The notes beneath the pieces were generated by a model. That model did no database searches, was not told where the DNA came from, and was given only the letters and a program-made list of their open reading frames with translations. A program made the position numbers and the translations under genes. From Pseudomonas sp. (GTDB lineage: Bacteria; Pseudomonadota; Gammaproteobacteria; Pseudomonadales; Pseudomonadaceae): DNA of 64,000 nucleotides. Location: assembly GCF_030698175.1 (NCBI RefSeq), contig NZ_JAUYNT010000006.1:62001-126000 (forward strand), written 5' to 3'. Shown piece after piece: positions 49,791 through 59,990 of this stretch; position 1 is the first letter of the stretch; every line of letters starts with the position of its first letter.

Positions 49791-50318
49791 ATGCCGCGTC
49801 GACTATTCAAGCGCTATATGCCAGACCCTGAGCGCCTCAAGGAGCATCGCTCGCTGCGATTTCTGGGCAAACTGCTGCATGAGCCAAACCTCTGGCACCT
49901 CCACCGCCACTCGGTGTCGCGCGCCATGGCGCTGGGTCTGTTCGCGGCTTTTATTCCGCTGCCAATGCAGATGCTGTTGGCCGCCAGCCTGGCGGTGCTG
50001 TGCCGGGCCAACCTGCCGATTGCCGTTGGCCTGGTTTGGCTAACCAACCCAATCACCATGCCACCGGTGTTTTATTGCACCTACCAACTCGGCAGTTGGC
50101 TGCTGCAGACCCCGGCCATCAACCTGCCAGACAGCCTCTCTTGGGAATGGATCGGCACCGAACTCAACGCCCTCTGGCAGCCGTTTTTACTCGGTTCGGT
50201 GATCACTGGTTTGCTGGCGGGCGCCCTGGGTTACTGCGCAACCATGACCTTTTGGCGCTGCTGGGTGCGCCATGCTTGGCACAAACGCCAACAAGCGCGT
50301 CGCGCAAAACAGCCCTAA
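49791..50318 (+). CDS. DUF2062 membrane protein
   Basis: From ATG 49791 (MPRRLFKRYMPDPERLKEHR) the protein has 175 residues. Three hydrophobic segments follow (ALGLFAAFIPLPMQMLLAAS, LPIAVGLVWLTNPITMPPVF, FLLGSVITGLLAGALGYCA), with the family motif NPITMPP. The C-terminus is basic (HAWHKRQQARRAKQP). DUF2062 proteins are small inner-membrane proteins of unknown function. It stands in the opposite direction between comEC and lolE, as in P. aeruginosa. Confidence 0.9.
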   Translation: MPRRLFKRYMPDPERLKEHRSLRFLGKLLHEPNLWHLHRHSVSRAMALGLFAAFIPLPMQMLLAASLAVLCRANLPIAVGLVWLTNPITMPPVFYCTYQLGSWLLQTPAINLPDSLSWEWIGTELNALWQPFLLGSVITGLLAGALGYCATMTFWRCWVRHAWHKRQQARRAKQP

Positions 50319-50335
50319 ATAAAAACGCCGCGTTC

Positions 50336-50560
50336 GTAGGTTGGGTTAGCGGCGACTGGCATGACCTAAGCGGCGCAACGATTTGAGCCGCCGCGTAACC
50401 CAACATCGGATCTATGTCGCGCTAACTCAGTAAGAGACTGAAACCGCTTGGTGGGTTACACGGCGCACGGGCTGCTCGGTGGGTTTTGAATCTGCGTGGC
50501 GCCGCTAACCCACCCTACGAACTGCGCCTTGCAACACATCACGGGCACATAACCTAAATA
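50336..50560. repeat. MITE-like dispersed repeat, family A copy 2
   Basis: The core runs from GTAGGTTGGGTTAGCGGCG (50336) to CGCCGCTAACCCACCCTAC (ends 50518). The flank TGCAACACATCACGGGCACATAA after it matches TGCAACACGTAATGGGACATAG after copy 1 at 4870-5128. Internal units of GTAACCCAAC and GTGGGTTACA show the same nested palindromic layout. No coding capacity. Confidence 0.75.
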
Positions 50561-50565
50561 AAAGC

Positions 50566-50602
50566 GCCGTGGCTCAGATCACCTGAACCACGGCGTTTTT
50601 AT
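50566..50602 (-). terminator. Terminator after lolE
   Basis: CGCCGTGG and CCACGGCG pair around CTCAGATCACCTGAA, with A-run on the left and T-run on the right, so it can work on both strands. It lies 15 bases beyond the lolE stop. Confidence 0.8.
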
Positions 50603-50616
50603 GTGGGGCGGCGCCA

Positions 50617-51861
50617 TTACTCGTAGCGCAACGCCTCCGCCGGCTGAATCTGCGCGGCGCGCCAGGACGGGTACAGGGTGGCCAAGAAGCTCAGGCCAAA
50701 ACCTGCCGAACAGACCAGTAGCACATCGATGGCGTGCAGATCAGAGGGCAGGTTATTGATGAAGTACACATCCGAGCTGAACACATGCTGACCGCTGAGC
50801 CGCTCGAGCCAGCCCACCAGTTCACTGACATTCAGCGCCGCCAGCACCCCCAGCACCGCACCAATGCTGGTGCCGACCAAGCCAATCAAGGTGCCCTGCA
50901 CCATGAAAACTTGCATGATCTGTCCGGGTGTAGCACCGAGGGTGCGCAAGATGGCGATATCCGCGCCCTTGTCGGCCACCACCATGATCAAGGTGGCGAT
51001 GATATTGAACGCCGCCACCGCCACTATCAACAGCAACAGCAGGCCGATCATGGTTTTCTCCATTTTCATGGCGGCGAACAGCCCACCCTGGGTCAGGGTC
51101 CAGTCTGCCGCCTGATAACCGGCGCCCAGCTGGGCCACAATCGCCGTTGACACTTGCGGCGCCTGATACAGGTCTTTCAGCGCCAAGCGCAGGCTCTGCA
51201 CTTGATTGGGCTGCCAGTGCTGCATTTGTGCGGCATCGGCCAGGTTAATCAAGGCCTGGGTGCCATCCAGCTCGGCGCCCACCTTAAACACTCCCACCAC
51301 ATTCAAACGCTGCAAACGCGGGGTGATGCCGCCGGCGTTACTGCTGCGCTCGGGGATGATCAGGGTCAGGCTGTCGCCGAGATTCAAGCGAAAACGCCGG
51401 GCGGTGATGTCGCCGACAATCACCCCAAACTCGCCGGGCTTGAGGTCATCGAGACGCCCCTGGGTCATGTGCTCACCGATGATCGAAACCTTGGATTCCT
51501 CCGCCGGCTCAATCCCGCTGATCTGAATCGGCTGCATGCTGCCCTTGTAAGACAACATGCCCTCCAGCTCACTAAAGGGCGCAACCGCCAGCACCTGCGG
51601 GTTTTGCATGGCTGCGGCCGCCAGCGGCCGCCAGTCGTCCAGCGGCGCGCTGGCATGGATGGCCGCGTGGGGCACCATGCCGAGAATCCGCGTACTCATT
51701 TCTTTTTGAAAGCCGTTCATCACCGACAGCACCACAATCATCGCCAGCACGCCGAGCGCCAAGCCAATCATCGAAGTCATCGAGATAAAGGAAATAAAGT
51801 GATTACGGCGTTTGGCGCGAGTATAGCGCAGGCCGATAAAAATACTTAGGGGCCGGAACAT
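50617..51861 (-). CDS. lolE: Lipoprotein-releasing ABC transporter permease LolE
   Basis: The 414-residue protein has the FtsX/MacB layout: one N-terminal membrane span ([20 protein letters not shown]), a periplasmic domain of about 200 residues, and three C-terminal spans ([20 protein letters not shown], the FMVQGTLIGLVGTSIGAVLG segment and [20 protein letters not shown]). It forms the lipoprotein extraction complex with LolC and LolD. It is a paralogue of the gene two places upstream, and the name LolE rather than LolC follows gene order. Confidence 0.9.
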   Translation of the reverse strand: MFRPLSIFIGLRYTRAKRRNHFISFISMTSMIGLALGVLAMIVVLSVMNGFQKEMSTRILGMVPHAAIHASAPLDDWRPLAAAAMQNPQVLAVAPFSELEGMLSYKGSMQPIQISGIEPAEESKVSIIGEHMTQGRLDDLKPGEFGVIVGDITARRFRLNLGDSLTLIIPERSSNAGGITPRLQRLNVVGVFKVGAELDGTQALINLADAAQMQHWQPNQVQSLRLALKDLYQAPQVSTAIVAQLGAGYQAADWTLTQGGLFAAMKMEKTMIGLLLLLIVAVAAFNIIATLIMVVADKGADIAILRTLGATPGQIMQVFMVQGTLIGLVGTSIGAVLGVLAALNVSELVGWLERLSGQHVFSSDVYFINNLPSDLHAIDVLLVCSAGFGLSFLATLYPSWRAAQIQPAEALRYE

Positions 51862-51862
51862 A

Positions 51863-52591
51863 TTAGGCAGCCACCAACCGGCCGTCTTCCAGACGCAGTA
51901 CGCGATCCATCTGCCGCGCCAACTGCATGTCGTGGGTCACCACCAAAAAAGCCGTGTGCGAGGAGGTGCTGAGTTCTAGCATCAGGTCCTGAATACCTTG
52001 GGCGGTATGGTGATCGAGGTTGCCGGTGGGCTCATCGAGCATCACCAACCCTGGCTGATTGACCAAGGCCCGGGCAATCGCCACCCGCTGGCGCTCACCG
52101 CCGGACAGTTCGGCCGGTTTGTGTTCAAGCCGATGCCCCAAGCCGACCCGCTCCAGCAAAGCCGTGGCCCGCTTGCGTGCCTCGGGGATCGGCAGTTTGC
52201 CGATCAGCAAGGGCATGCAGACGTTTTCCAGCGCAGTAAATTCGGCCAGCAAATGGTGAAACTGATAGACGAAACCCAGGGCGCGGTTACGCAGCAAGCC
52301 GCGCTGCTTCTCGTTGAGGGCCGACAGTTCTTCACCGGCCAACCAGACGCTGCCGCTGCTCGGCGTATCCAGCCCGCCGAGCATGTTCAGCAAGGTGCTT
52401 TTGCCCGAGCCTGAGCTGCCGACAATCGCCACCCGTTCACCGGGAAACAACTCCAACTCAAGTTCAGCCAGCACTACTACCGCCTGCGGGCCTTCGTCAT
52501 AGCACTTGCCCAGATTGCGGCAACTGAGTACCGCAGGCTTATTGGCCGCCGAGGGCGTTGAGACTTGGGCATTCAACGTTGAATCATTCAT
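51863..52591 (-). CDS. lolD: Lipoprotein-releasing ABC transporter ATPase LolD
   Basis: From ATG 52591 the protein has 242 residues. Walker A is [19 protein letters not shown], the signature is [15 protein letters not shown], Walker B is [14 protein letters not shown], and the switch His is in [12 protein letters not shown]. It powers release of outer-membrane lipoproteins to LolA. Its ATG overlaps the lolC stop by eight bases, and lolE starts one base after it. Confidence 0.96.
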   Translation of the reverse strand: MNDSTLNAQVSTPSAANKPAVLSCRNLGKCYDEGPQAVVVLAELELELFPGERVAIVGSSGSGKSTLLNMLGGLDTPSSGSVWLAGEELSALNEKQRGLLRNRALGFVYQFHHLLAEFTALENVCMPLLIGKLPIPEARKRATALLERVGLGHRLEHKPAELSGGERQRVAIARALVNQPGLVMLDEPTGNLDHHTAQGIQDLMLELSTSSHTAFLVVTHDMQLARQMDRVLRLEDGRLVAA

Positions 52592-53837
52592 AGCGCAAGG
52601 CCTCCGCCGGCTGGGTGCGCGCCGCACGCCACGCCGGATACAAGGTAGCGAGAAAGCTCAGCAGCAAGGCCGCCGAGCAAACCAACAGCACATCATTGAG
52701 CTGCAATTGCGAGGGGATGTAATCGATAAAGTACACAGTCGCATCGAGGATCTTATGCCCCAAAAACTTCTCAAGCCACTTGATCCAGCTGCTTATATAG
52801 AGAGCAATCGAACAGCCAAGCAGCGCCCCCAGCAGGGTACCCACCACGCCAATCACAGTGCCCTGGACCATAAAGATCGCCATGATTTGCCCGGGCGTGG
52901 CGCCCAGGGTGCGCAAAATCGCGATATCGGATTTCTTGTCGGTGACCACCATCACCAGGGTGGAAATAATATTGAAGGCCGCCACCGCCACTATCAGCAG
53001 CAACAGCAGGCCGATCATGGCTTTTTCCATCTGGATCGCCTGATACAAGTTGCCCTGGGTACGAGTCCAATCGCGGGCATAGAAATCATCGCTCAAGCGC
53101 GCCGCCAACTGCCAAGCCACCTTGGGCGCCTGGAACAAGTCGGCAAATTTCAAACGCAAGCCCTGCACCTGGGTGGGTTTCCAGCGGTGCAAACGGGCCA
53201 GATCCTGCACATTGGCCATGGCCACAAAGCCATCCAGCTCGCCGGCGCCGACGTGGAAAATCCCCTTCACGGTAAAACGCTTGAGGCGCGGGAACATGCC
53301 CGCCGGCGTCACCGTGACTTCGGGGGCGACGAAGGTGACTTTATCGCCAACCCTGACCCCGAGTTTCTGCGCCGCAATATTGCCGATGACGATGCCGAAT
53401 TCGCCGGCTTGAAGTTCAGCGAGGCTGCCTTGGCCGTCGACAAAATAGTCGCCGATGATCGACACCTTGCTCTCCTCGGCCGGATCGATGCCGTTAATCA
53501 GCACCTTCTGCACCTGATCGCCATAGGTCAGCAGCCCCTGCATTTGCACGAAGGGCGCGACGGCCAGCACTTGCGGATGCTTTTGCATCGGGGCGGCGAT
53601 GCTGCGCCAGTCATCGATGGGTTGCGCACTTTCAACCGTGGCATGCGGCACCATGCCGAGCACCTTGGTGCGCATCTCATGGTCAAAGCCATTCATCACC
53701 GACAGCACCACAATCATCACCAGCACGCCGAGTGCCAGGCCGATCATCGAGGTCAGGGAGATAAAGGAAACGAAGTGGTTACGGCGTTTGGCCCGCGTGT
53801 AACGCGCACCGATATAGATAGACAGCGGTCTAAACAT
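52584..53837 (-). CDS. lolC: Lipoprotein-releasing ABC transporter permease LolC
   Basis: From ATG 53837 ([20 protein letters not shown]) the protein has 417 residues and the same four-span layout as LolE, about half identical by eye. Spans are at [20 protein letters not shown], then [20 protein letters not shown] and two more near the end. The periplasmic Hook region that contacts LolA should lie in this paralogue. An ATG six bases upstream is possible. It is the first gene of lolCDE, divergent from the PilZ gene. Confidence 0.9.
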   Translation of the reverse strand: MFRPLSIYIGARYTRAKRRNHFVSFISLTSMIGLALGVLVMIVVLSVMNGFDHEMRTKVLGMVPHATVESAQPIDDWRSIAAPMQKHPQVLAVAPFVQMQGLLTYGDQVQKVLINGIDPAEESKVSIIGDYFVDGQGSLAELQAGEFGIVIGNIAAQKLGVRVGDKVTFVAPEVTVTPAGMFPRLKRFTVKGIFHVGAGELDGFVAMANVQDLARLHRWKPTQVQGLRLKFADLFQAPKVAWQLAARLSDDFYARDWTRTQGNLYQAIQMEKAMIGLLLLLIVAVAAFNIISTLVMVVTDKKSDIAILRTLGATPGQIMAIFMVQGTVIGVVGTLLGALLGCSIALYISSWIKWLEKFLGHKILDATVYFIDYIPSQLQLNDVLLVCSAALLLSFLATLYPAWRAARTQPAEALRYE

Positions 53838-54072
53838 GGACATAAAAATATTCGCAGGCGAAAGAGGAGACATCCGGGTCAAGCGCGATTTACCACTGCG
53901 CCGCGTTACTGCCGAGTTGCCAGCGAATCAACTGTGCCGAGCCAGGTCACACTGCCGATTTGCCGCTTTTGACCCAGCCACCACTCAACTGCCGTGGTTT
54001 TCACCGTCATGTGTTGGCAGGGCTTGGCTGGCAGCTTTACACTCCGACAATCACTCAGGCCATGGGTTCAGC

Positions 54073-54645
54073 ATGTCGACTCAAGACGTAGACGATCGCC
54101 GCGAATATTACCGTATAGGCGACACTATCGCACTGGATTTCACCCTCTTGTCTGGCGCCAATGCGCTGGCCACTGACGTCCTGCACGACGCCTCGCCGTT
54201 GTTCAACTTACTCAGCGATTTGCATCTACTGGACTTCGAAGCCCAGCACTTGCTGCGACAAATCAGCGAGCGTGATCGCACCCTGGCCAACTATCTCAAG
54301 GTGATGAACAAGCGCATCGACCTGCTCGGCCAGGCGCTGGCGCAAAACCTGTTGCGTGATGTCGGCGCGCCGCGCCAGGTGACCATGTCCGAAAGCGGCA
54401 TCAGCTTTAACAACCTGCAAGAGCTTGCAGTCGGCAGCCATCTGGCGATCAAAATGGTGTTGATGCCGCAAGCATTGGGCCTGTTACTGCGCGGTCAGGT
54501 GGTCAATTGCCGGCTACGCGACGATGGCCAGTATGAAATCGGCATCGAGTTCGAAGCCCTTACCGATGCCCAACGCCAACTGATGGCCCGGCATATTCTG
54601 CAGCGCCAGGCGCTGGAGCGCCGGCAGTTGCGCGAACAAGTCTAA
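54073..54645 (+). CDS. PilZ-domain protein
   Basis: From ATG 54073 the protein has 190 residues. The N-terminus has DRREYYRIGDTIALDFTLLS, like the RxxxR entry of PilZ proteins. A helical middle (LLRQISERDRTLANYLKVMN) comes next, then a beta-rich C-terminal half with VTMSESGISFNNLQELAVGS, the D/NxSxxG-like motif, and EIGIEFEALTDAQRQLMARH. Cyclic di-GMP binding is likely but not certain. The open frame upstream of 54073 lies over the lolC promoter and is rejected. Confidence 0.82.
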   Translation: MSTQDVDDRREYYRIGDTIALDFTLLSGANALATDVLHDASPLFNLLSDLHLLDFEAQHLLRQISERDRTLANYLKVMNKRIDLLGQALAQNLLRDVGAPRQVTMSESGISFNNLQELAVGSHLAIKMVLMPQALGLLLRGQVVNCRLRDDGQYEIGIEFEALTDAQRQLMARHILQRQALERRQLREQV

Positions 54646-54680
54646 GCCGCCGCAACGCAGACCACTTTCAAGGAGCAAAC

Positions 54681-55400
54681 GTGACACTGATCTATGGCCA
54701 CCGCGGCGCCAAAGGCGAAGCACCGGAAAACACCCTGGCCAGCTTTCAGCAGTGCCTGGCCCACGGCGTCAAACGTTGCGAACTGGATCTGTACCTGTCC
54801 CGCGATGGCGAGCTGATGGTGATTCACGACCCAACGCTCAAGCGCACCACCGGCCGGCGCGGCAAGGTCAGTCAGCACCTGGCCGCCGACCTGATCGGCT
54901 ATGACGCCCGCCTTGGCGGCCCCGGCTGGCTGCAGCCCTGCCCGATCCCCCGGTTGGAGGAGTTATTTCAACACTGCGCCTTCGAACACTGGCAGCTGGA
55001 AGTAAAAAGCGCCTCCCGAGTAAAAGCCGCCAACACCGTACTGGCCATCCGCGAACTGGCCGCCCGTTACGGTTTACTCGACAAAATCTGCATCACCTCC
55101 AGCTCGCGCGAAGTGCTGCGCGCCGGGCAACGCCTGGTTCCGGACATAGCGCGCGGCCTGGTGGCCGAATACGACTGGCTCGACCCACTAAAGGTCGCCA
55201 AACGTTACGGCTGCAGCCTGCTGGCCCTGAACTGGACGCTGTGCACCCCCGAGCGCCTGCAAAAAGCCCAAAAACAAGGGCTGCACGTGTCGGTATGGAC
55301 GGTCAACGAACCCGCGCTGATGCGCAGGCTCGCGGACTTTGGCGTCGACAGCCTGATTACCGACTTTCCCGGTTTGGCCGTGGCGACCCTGAACTCTTAG
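54681..55400 (+). CDS. Glycerophosphodiester phosphodiesterase (cytoplasmic UgpQ-like)
   Basis: The start GTG 54681 has AAGGAG five bases upstream. The 239-residue protein has no signal peptide, so it should act in the cytoplasm. Catalytic residues lie in IYGHRGAKGEAPENTLASF, RCELDLYLSRDGELMVIHDP and WQLEVKSAS; the end has VSVWTVNEPALMRRLADFGV. It splits glycerophosphodiesters to glycerol-3-phosphate and an alcohol. A terminator follows. Confidence 0.94.
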   Translation: MTLIYGHRGAKGEAPENTLASFQQCLAHGVKRCELDLYLSRDGELMVIHDPTLKRTTGRRGKVSQHLAADLIGYDARLGGPGWLQPCPIPRLEELFQHCAFEHWQLEVKSASRVKAANTVLAIRELAARYGLLDKICITSSSREVLRAGQRLVPDIARGLVAEYDWLDPLKVAKRYGCSLLALNWTLCTPERLQKAQKQGLHVSVWTVNEPALMRRLADFGVDSLITDFPGLAVATLNS

Positions 55401-55416
55401 CGGCGCTCTTCGCGCA

Positions 55417-55450
55417 ATAAAAAACCGACCTCGCGGGTCGGTTTTTTATT
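55417..55450. terminator. Bidirectional terminator between glpQ-like gene and sthA
   Basis: AATAAAAAACCGACC-TCGC-GGGTCGGTTTTTTATT is a long hairpin with A- and T-runs on both sides, between convergent genes. Confidence 0.93.
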
Positions 55451-55546
55451 GCCTGACTCAAAAGCTCTCACGGTTGGGCCAGCGCCACAGATGAGAATCT
55501 CTGAACGGATCTACCCCGCCCGGCTCAGACCACCGGCCGGAGCCGC

Positions 55547-56941
55547 TCAAAAAAGCCGGTTGAGGCCATCGAACGCCGCCACCCGATAAGCCTCGGCCAT
55601 GGTCGGGTAGTTGAAGGTGGTGTTGACGAAGTACTTGATGGTATTGCCCTCGCCCTGCTGGTTCATGATCGCCTGGCCGATGTGCACAATTTCTGAGGCC
55701 TGGTAGCCGAAGCAGTGCACCCCGAGGATTTCCAGGGTTTCGCGGTGGAACAGAATTTTCAGCATGCCCACCGGCTCGGCAGAAATCTGCGCCCGGGCCA
55801 TGCCCTTGAAGAACGCCTTGCCGACTTCATAGGGGATCTTCTCGGCAGTCAGCTCCTGCTCGCTCTTGCCGATCGAGCTGATCTCCGGAATGGTGTAGAT
55901 ACCGGTCGGCACATCGTTGACGAACCGACAGCTGTCATTACCCACCGCATTGCCCGCGGCCGAACGACCCTGGTCATAAGCGGCGCTGGCCAGACTCGGC
56001 CAGCCAATCACATCGCCGGCGGCATACACGTTCTGCACCGGGGTGCGGTACTGATGATCGACTTCGATCTGGCCACGGCCGTTGGCCTTCAGGCCAATAT
56101 TCTCCAGCCCCAGCTTGTCGGTGTTGCCGGTACGGCCGTTGCACCAGAGCAAGGCGTCGGCCTTGATCTTCTTGCCGGATTTGAGGTGCAGGATGACGCC
56201 GTGCTCCTGCCCTTCAATGCGCTCGTACTCTTCGTTATGCCGAATCATCACGTTGTTGTTGCTTAGGTGATAACTCAGGGCCTGGGAAATTTCATCGTCC
56301 AGAAAGCTGAGCAACCGATCACGGTTGTCGATCAGGTCGACCAGTACGCCCAGGCCGCTGAAGATCGAGGCGTACTCGCAACCGATCACCCCGGCGCCGT
56401 AGATGATCAGCCGGCGCGGCGTGTGGCTGAGGTTAAGAATGGTGTCGCTGTCATACACCCGCGGGTGGCTGAAATCGACATCCAGCGGACGGTATGGGCG
56501 CGAGCCGGTGGCGATCACCACCTGCTTGGTCACTATGGTTTCCACCACGCCATTCGGACAGACCACCTGAATGGTCTGCTCGTCGGCGAAACTGGCCGAG
56601 CCGAAGAACACATCGATGCGGTTACGCGCGTAATAGCCAGTGCGCGAGGTGACCTGCTTGGAGATCACCCGCTCGGCGCTCTGCAGCACATCAGGGAAAG
56701 AGAACCAGCGCGGCTCGCCAATCTGCCGGAACAGCGGGTTGGTGTTGTACTGCATGATCTGCCGCACCGAGTGGCGCAGGGCTTTGGAAGGGATGGTGCC
56801 CAGGTGGGTACAGTTGCCGCCGACCAGCCGGCGATCATCGATCACCGCCACCTTGCGCCCGGCCTTGGCCGCGTTCATGGCCGCGCCTTCACCGGCGGGG
56901 CCTGAGCCCAGCACCACCACGTCGTAGTTATAGACCGCCAT
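55547..56941 (-). CDS. sthA: Soluble pyridine nucleotide transhydrogenase
   Basis: The 464-residue flavoprotein moves hydride between NADPH and NAD+. FAD site: [23 protein letters not shown] site: [20 protein letters not shown]. The usual redox disulfide of this family is replaced: [18 protein letters not shown] has only one of the two cysteines, as expected for SthA and unlike lipoamide dehydrogenase. The ATG has AAGGAG five bases upstream. Confidence 0.97.
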   Translation of the reverse strand: MAVYNYDVVVLGSGPAGEGAAMNAAKAGRKVAVIDDRRLVGGNCTHLGTIPSKALRHSVRQIMQYNTNPLFRQIGEPRWFSFPDVLQSAERVISKQVTSRTGYYARNRIDVFFGSASFADEQTIQVVCPNGVVETIVTKQVVIATGSRPYRPLDVDFSHPRVYDSDTILNLSHTPRRLIIYGAGVIGCEYASIFSGLGVLVDLIDNRDRLLSFLDDEISQALSYHLSNNNVMIRHNEEYERIEGQEHGVILHLKSGKKIKADALLWCNGRTGNTDKLGLENIGLKANGRGQIEVDHQYRTPVQNVYAAGDVIGWPSLASAAYDQGRSAAGNAVGNDSCRFVNDVPTGIYTIPEISSIGKSEQELTAEKIPYEVGKAFFKGMARAQISAEPVGMLKILFHRETLEILGVHCFGYQASEIVHIGQAIMNQQGEGNTIKYFVNTTFNYPTMAEAYRVAAFDGLNRLF

Positions 56942-57132
56942 GCTTACTCCTTGGTAACTGGCCGGGCCGCCGCGCTGGCAAACTCGGCATCACTGCGGCA
57001 AGTACTGCCGAAGTATTCAATAGTTACAGCAGCTTAGCTGCCGTTTATGGGGCTGCACATTAGCCCTTGGTCGCGCGGTAGGCGAGCATTGCCTGCACTA
57101 CATCTTGCCCTGCTGCAATTTGTCACAGCCTA

Positions 57133-58158
57133 TCAGGGCTGTTCTGCCCCAAACAGCCGAGTAAAGGCACTGCTGCTGTGACTGACAAAGCCTGGCCCGA
57201 CGCGGCTGACAAACAGCGCGGCAATCCCCTCACGCTCGGCAAAGGCCAGACCACGCTCAGGCCCCAGCACCATCAACAAGGTCGACAAGCCATCGGCGCG
57301 CTGCACCGCGCGATCGACCACGCTGACCTGCGCCAACCCATGCTTGATCGGCGCGCCCGTGAGTGGATCGAGGGTATGGGAATAGTGCTGGCCGTCTTGT
57401 TCAAAATAATTGTGATAATCACCGGAGGTGGAAATCCCGTAACCGTCCAAGGGCAGAATCCGCTGCGCCACTTGCTGGTTATCCAGCGGCGCTTCGATGG
57501 CGATACGCCAGGGGCTGCCGTCGGCTTTTTGGCCCTGGGCTTTCACCTCACCAGTGACCTCCACCAGATAGCTGCCCACACCAAGCTCGCCCAGTTTGGC
57601 GGCGATGCGATCCACCGCATAGCCGGCGGCGATGCTGTTGAAGTCGAGGGCAACCGCCGCATCCTTGCACAGTTGCTGGCCGTCGATACGCACATGCTGA
57701 TGTCCCACCCGCAAGCGCACGGCGGCAATCTCGCTGGCCGTCGGCACCCGTTCATCTCGCGCTTGCGGGCCGAAGCCCCAAAGGTTCAGCAGCGGCTCTA
57801 CGGTCATGTCGAAGGCGCCCGCGCTCTGCTGCGACAGTTGCTCGCCAAAACGCACCAACCCCAACACCTCAGCCGGCAGCTGCTGGCAGCTATTGGCTGG
57901 CAAGGCATTGAAGCGGGCAATCAAGGAGTCATTGCGATAGGTCGAGAGCTGCTGATCGACCTCGGCCAGAATCGCCTCGGTGGCCGCTTGGGCATGCGCC
58001 ACAGTCGGCCCATGAGCAGCCGGCAGGTACTTGATCGAATAACTGCTGCCCATGGTTGGGCCGCCGAACTCCAGTGGTGACTCGCCACAGCCGAGCAAGC
58101 CGAGACACGCCAGCACAAGTGCGCCAGCGCCACAGCCGCGCAACCTGCCTTTAAACAA
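57133..58158 (-). CDS. apbE: ApbE-family FMN transferase lipoprotein
   Basis: The likely start is TTG 58158, overlapping the permease stop by eight bases, with AGGG five bases upstream, giving 341 residues. Longer versions have no support. The lipobox is CLGLLGC (Cys at about 24). Family motifs: GGPTMGSSYSIKYL, FDMTVEPLLNLWGFGP, ALDFNSIAAGYAVDRIA and HTLDPLTGAPI. ApbE attaches FMN to Thr in NqrB, NqrC or RnfG. In P. aeruginosa the nqr operon is adjacent, but here a permease gene is next to it. Confidence 0.85.
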   Translation of the reverse strand: MFKGRLRGCGAGALVLACLGLLGCGESPLEFGGPTMGSSYSIKYLPAAHGPTVAHAQAATEAILAEVDQQLSTYRNDSLIARFNALPANSCQQLPAEVLGLVRFGEQLSQQSAGAFDMTVEPLLNLWGFGPQARDERVPTASEIAAVRLRVGHQHVRIDGQQLCKDAAVALDFNSIAAGYAVDRIAAKLGELGVGSYLVEVTGEVKAQGQKADGSPWRIAIEAPLDNQQVAQRILPLDGYGISTSGDYHNYFEQDGQHYSHTLDPLTGAPIKHGLAQVSVVDRAVQRADGLSTLLMVLGPERGLAFAEREGIAALFVSRVGPGFVSHSSSAFTRLFGAEQP

Positions 58159-59563
58159 GATCGCCCTGCAAACCCACGCGCTGCGCGCGCAATTTGAGCC
58201 AGTAGCAACCAGCAATAAACGCCAACCAGAAAGGGATGGCGTAGACCGACAGGTTGATCCCCGGAATCAACAGCATGACGCCGAGAATCAAGGCCACGAA
58301 GGCCAGGCACAGGTAATTGCTAAAGGGGTACCAGAGCGACTTAAAGCCCGGCTCGATACCGCGCAGGTTCAGGCTCTGGCGAAATTTCAAGTGCGACAGG
58401 CTGATCATCGCCCAGTTAATTACCAAGGCCGAGACCACCAAGGCCATCAGCATTTCCAGGGCTTTTTGCGGCGCCAGATAATTCACCAGCACGCACAACA
58501 GGGTAATCAACGCCGACACGCCTATGGCCAACACCGGCACCCCGCGCTTATTCACCCGCATAAACGCCTTGGGCGCATCGCCCTGCTCGGCCAGGCCAAA
58601 CAGCATCCGGCTGTTGCAATAGACACCGCTGTTGTAGACCGACAACGCCGCCGTCAGCACCACAAAATTGAGCAGGTGCGCCGCCGTGTCGCTGCCGATC
58701 AGCGAGAAAATCTGCACAAAGGGGCTGCTGCTGTATGGGTCGCCGGCGGCATTTAGGGTTTCCAGCAGCTTGTCCCAGGGATAGAGCATCAGCAGCACGC
58801 TCAAGGCGCCGATGTAGAAAATCAGAATCCGCCAGACCACTTGATTGATCGCCTTGGGGATCACCTTCTTCGGCTCGGCCGCCTCGGCGGCGGTGATGCC
58901 CACCAGCTCCAGGCCACCAAAGGAAAACATGATGATGGCCAACACCATCACCAGCCCCTCGATGCCATTGGGGAAGAAGCCGCCATGGCTCCACAGATTG
59001 CTCACCGCCGCCTGCTCGCCACCCTGGCCGCTGATCAGCAGGTACAGGCCGAGCACAATCATGCCGATAATCGCCACCACCTTAATCAGCGCAAACCAGA
59101 ACTCGGTCTCGCCGAAGACCTTGACGCTGCTTAGGTTGAGAGCATTGATCACGACAAAAAACACCGCCGCGGAAACCCAGCTGGGGATCTCCGGCCACCA
59201 AAACTGCACGTATTTACCCACCGCCGTCAGCTCGGCCATGCCCACCAGCACGTAGAGCACCCAGTAGTTCCAGCCAGACAAAAAGCCCGCATAACCACCA
59301 ATATACTGGTGGGCGAAATGGCTGAAGGAGCCGGCCACTGGCTCCTCGACAATCATCTCGCCGAGCTGGCGCATGATTAAAAAGGCAATAAAGCCGGCTA
59401 TCGCATAACCCAGAATCATCGACGGCCCGGCAGATTTAAGCACCCCGGCCGAGCCGAGAAACAACCCGGTGCCGATGGCGCCACCCAGGGCAATCAACTG
59501 AATATGCCGATTTAACAAGCCACGCTTGAGCTCACCGGTTGGTTGCGGCTGATCCATTCTCAC
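58151..59563 (-). CDS. APC-family amino-acid permease
   Basis: The 470-residue protein has 12 predicted membrane spans. The first contains the substrate motif LIALGGAIGTGLFLGSAGVL, followed by LGYAIAGFIAFLIMRQLGEM, LVGITAAEAAEPKKVIPKAI and ALSVYNSGVYCNSRMLFGLA, as in the AroP/ProY/CycA group of symporters. The amino acid cannot be assigned. Its stop overlaps the apbE start, so the two may share a transcript even though the functions seem unrelated. No terminator is seen between them. Confidence 0.9.
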   Translation of the reverse strand: MRMDQPQPTGELKRGLLNRHIQLIALGGAIGTGLFLGSAGVLKSAGPSMILGYAIAGFIAFLIMRQLGEMIVEEPVAGSFSHFAHQYIGGYAGFLSGWNYWVLYVLVGMAELTAVGKYVQFWWPEIPSWVSAAVFFVVINALNLSSVKVFGETEFWFALIKVVAIIGMIVLGLYLLISGQGGEQAAVSNLWSHGGFFPNGIEGLVMVLAIIMFSFGGLELVGITAAEAAEPKKVIPKAINQVVWRILIFYIGALSVLLMLYPWDKLLETLNAAGDPYSSSPFVQIFSLIGSDTAAHLLNFVVLTAALSVYNSGVYCNSRMLFGLAEQGDAPKAFMRVNKRGVPVLAIGVSALITLLCVLVNYLAPQKALEMLMALVVSALVINWAMISLSHLKFRQSLNLRGIEPGFKSLWYPFSNYLCLAFVALILGVMLLIPGINLSVYAIPFWLAFIAGCYWLKLRAQRVGLQGDLV

Positions 59564-59644
59564 TGCCTCATCACTGCGGCGCTGTACGCCTGGTCGTGGT
59601 CTAGCTCAACGCGGGATCGCCGCCCTGAGCGCGTATAAATGCAA

Positions 59645-59810
59645 AACGGGAGCCAAGCAGACCGAGTGAAAACGTAGCGAGCGAAGGTTAGGCAAGGCAA
59701 AAACAGGCGAAAAAGCGCAGTTTACGAGCTGTAAATGAGCATTTTGAGCCTGTTTTTAACGCCGTATAACCGAGCGCAGTAGTTTTCACACAGTCTGCAA
59801 GGCTCCCGTT
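59645..59810. repeat. MITE-like dispersed repeat, family B copy 2 (inverted relative to copy 1)
   Basis: A 166-bp element is framed by 29-bp imperfect inverted ends: AACGGGAGCCAAGCAGACCG.. at 59645 and ..AGTCTGCAAGGCTCCCGTT at 59810. The core AAAAGCGCAGTTTACGAGCT with GAGCCTGTTTTTAACGCC is the reverse complement of the core of copy 1 (5192-5394), which has about 60 extra bases in its middle. Short sequence on both sides (59564-59644, 59811-59990) has no gene I can support. Confidence 0.8.
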
Positions 59811-59990
59811 TCACTGTGTTGCACCAGCGCTAGTTTAGCGCGGGAAGGCTGGCGGGTTCACCCCGGCCATGTCGTCAAAAGGGAACAGATTTATTTTTCG
59901 GTCTCTTTCCTTGGCCTGGCCTGCCCCGAAACCCTACCCGAAGAACTGGCTGAGTAAACTTGCGCGGGCAGTCCTGTTAAGGGTTACCGC

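Noticed and set aside
52506..53972. 488-codon plus-strand open frame opposite lolC
   Set aside because: It is rich in His, Gln and Arg as expected for a shadow of a GC-rich membrane-protein gene, has no ribosome site, and lolC is certain.
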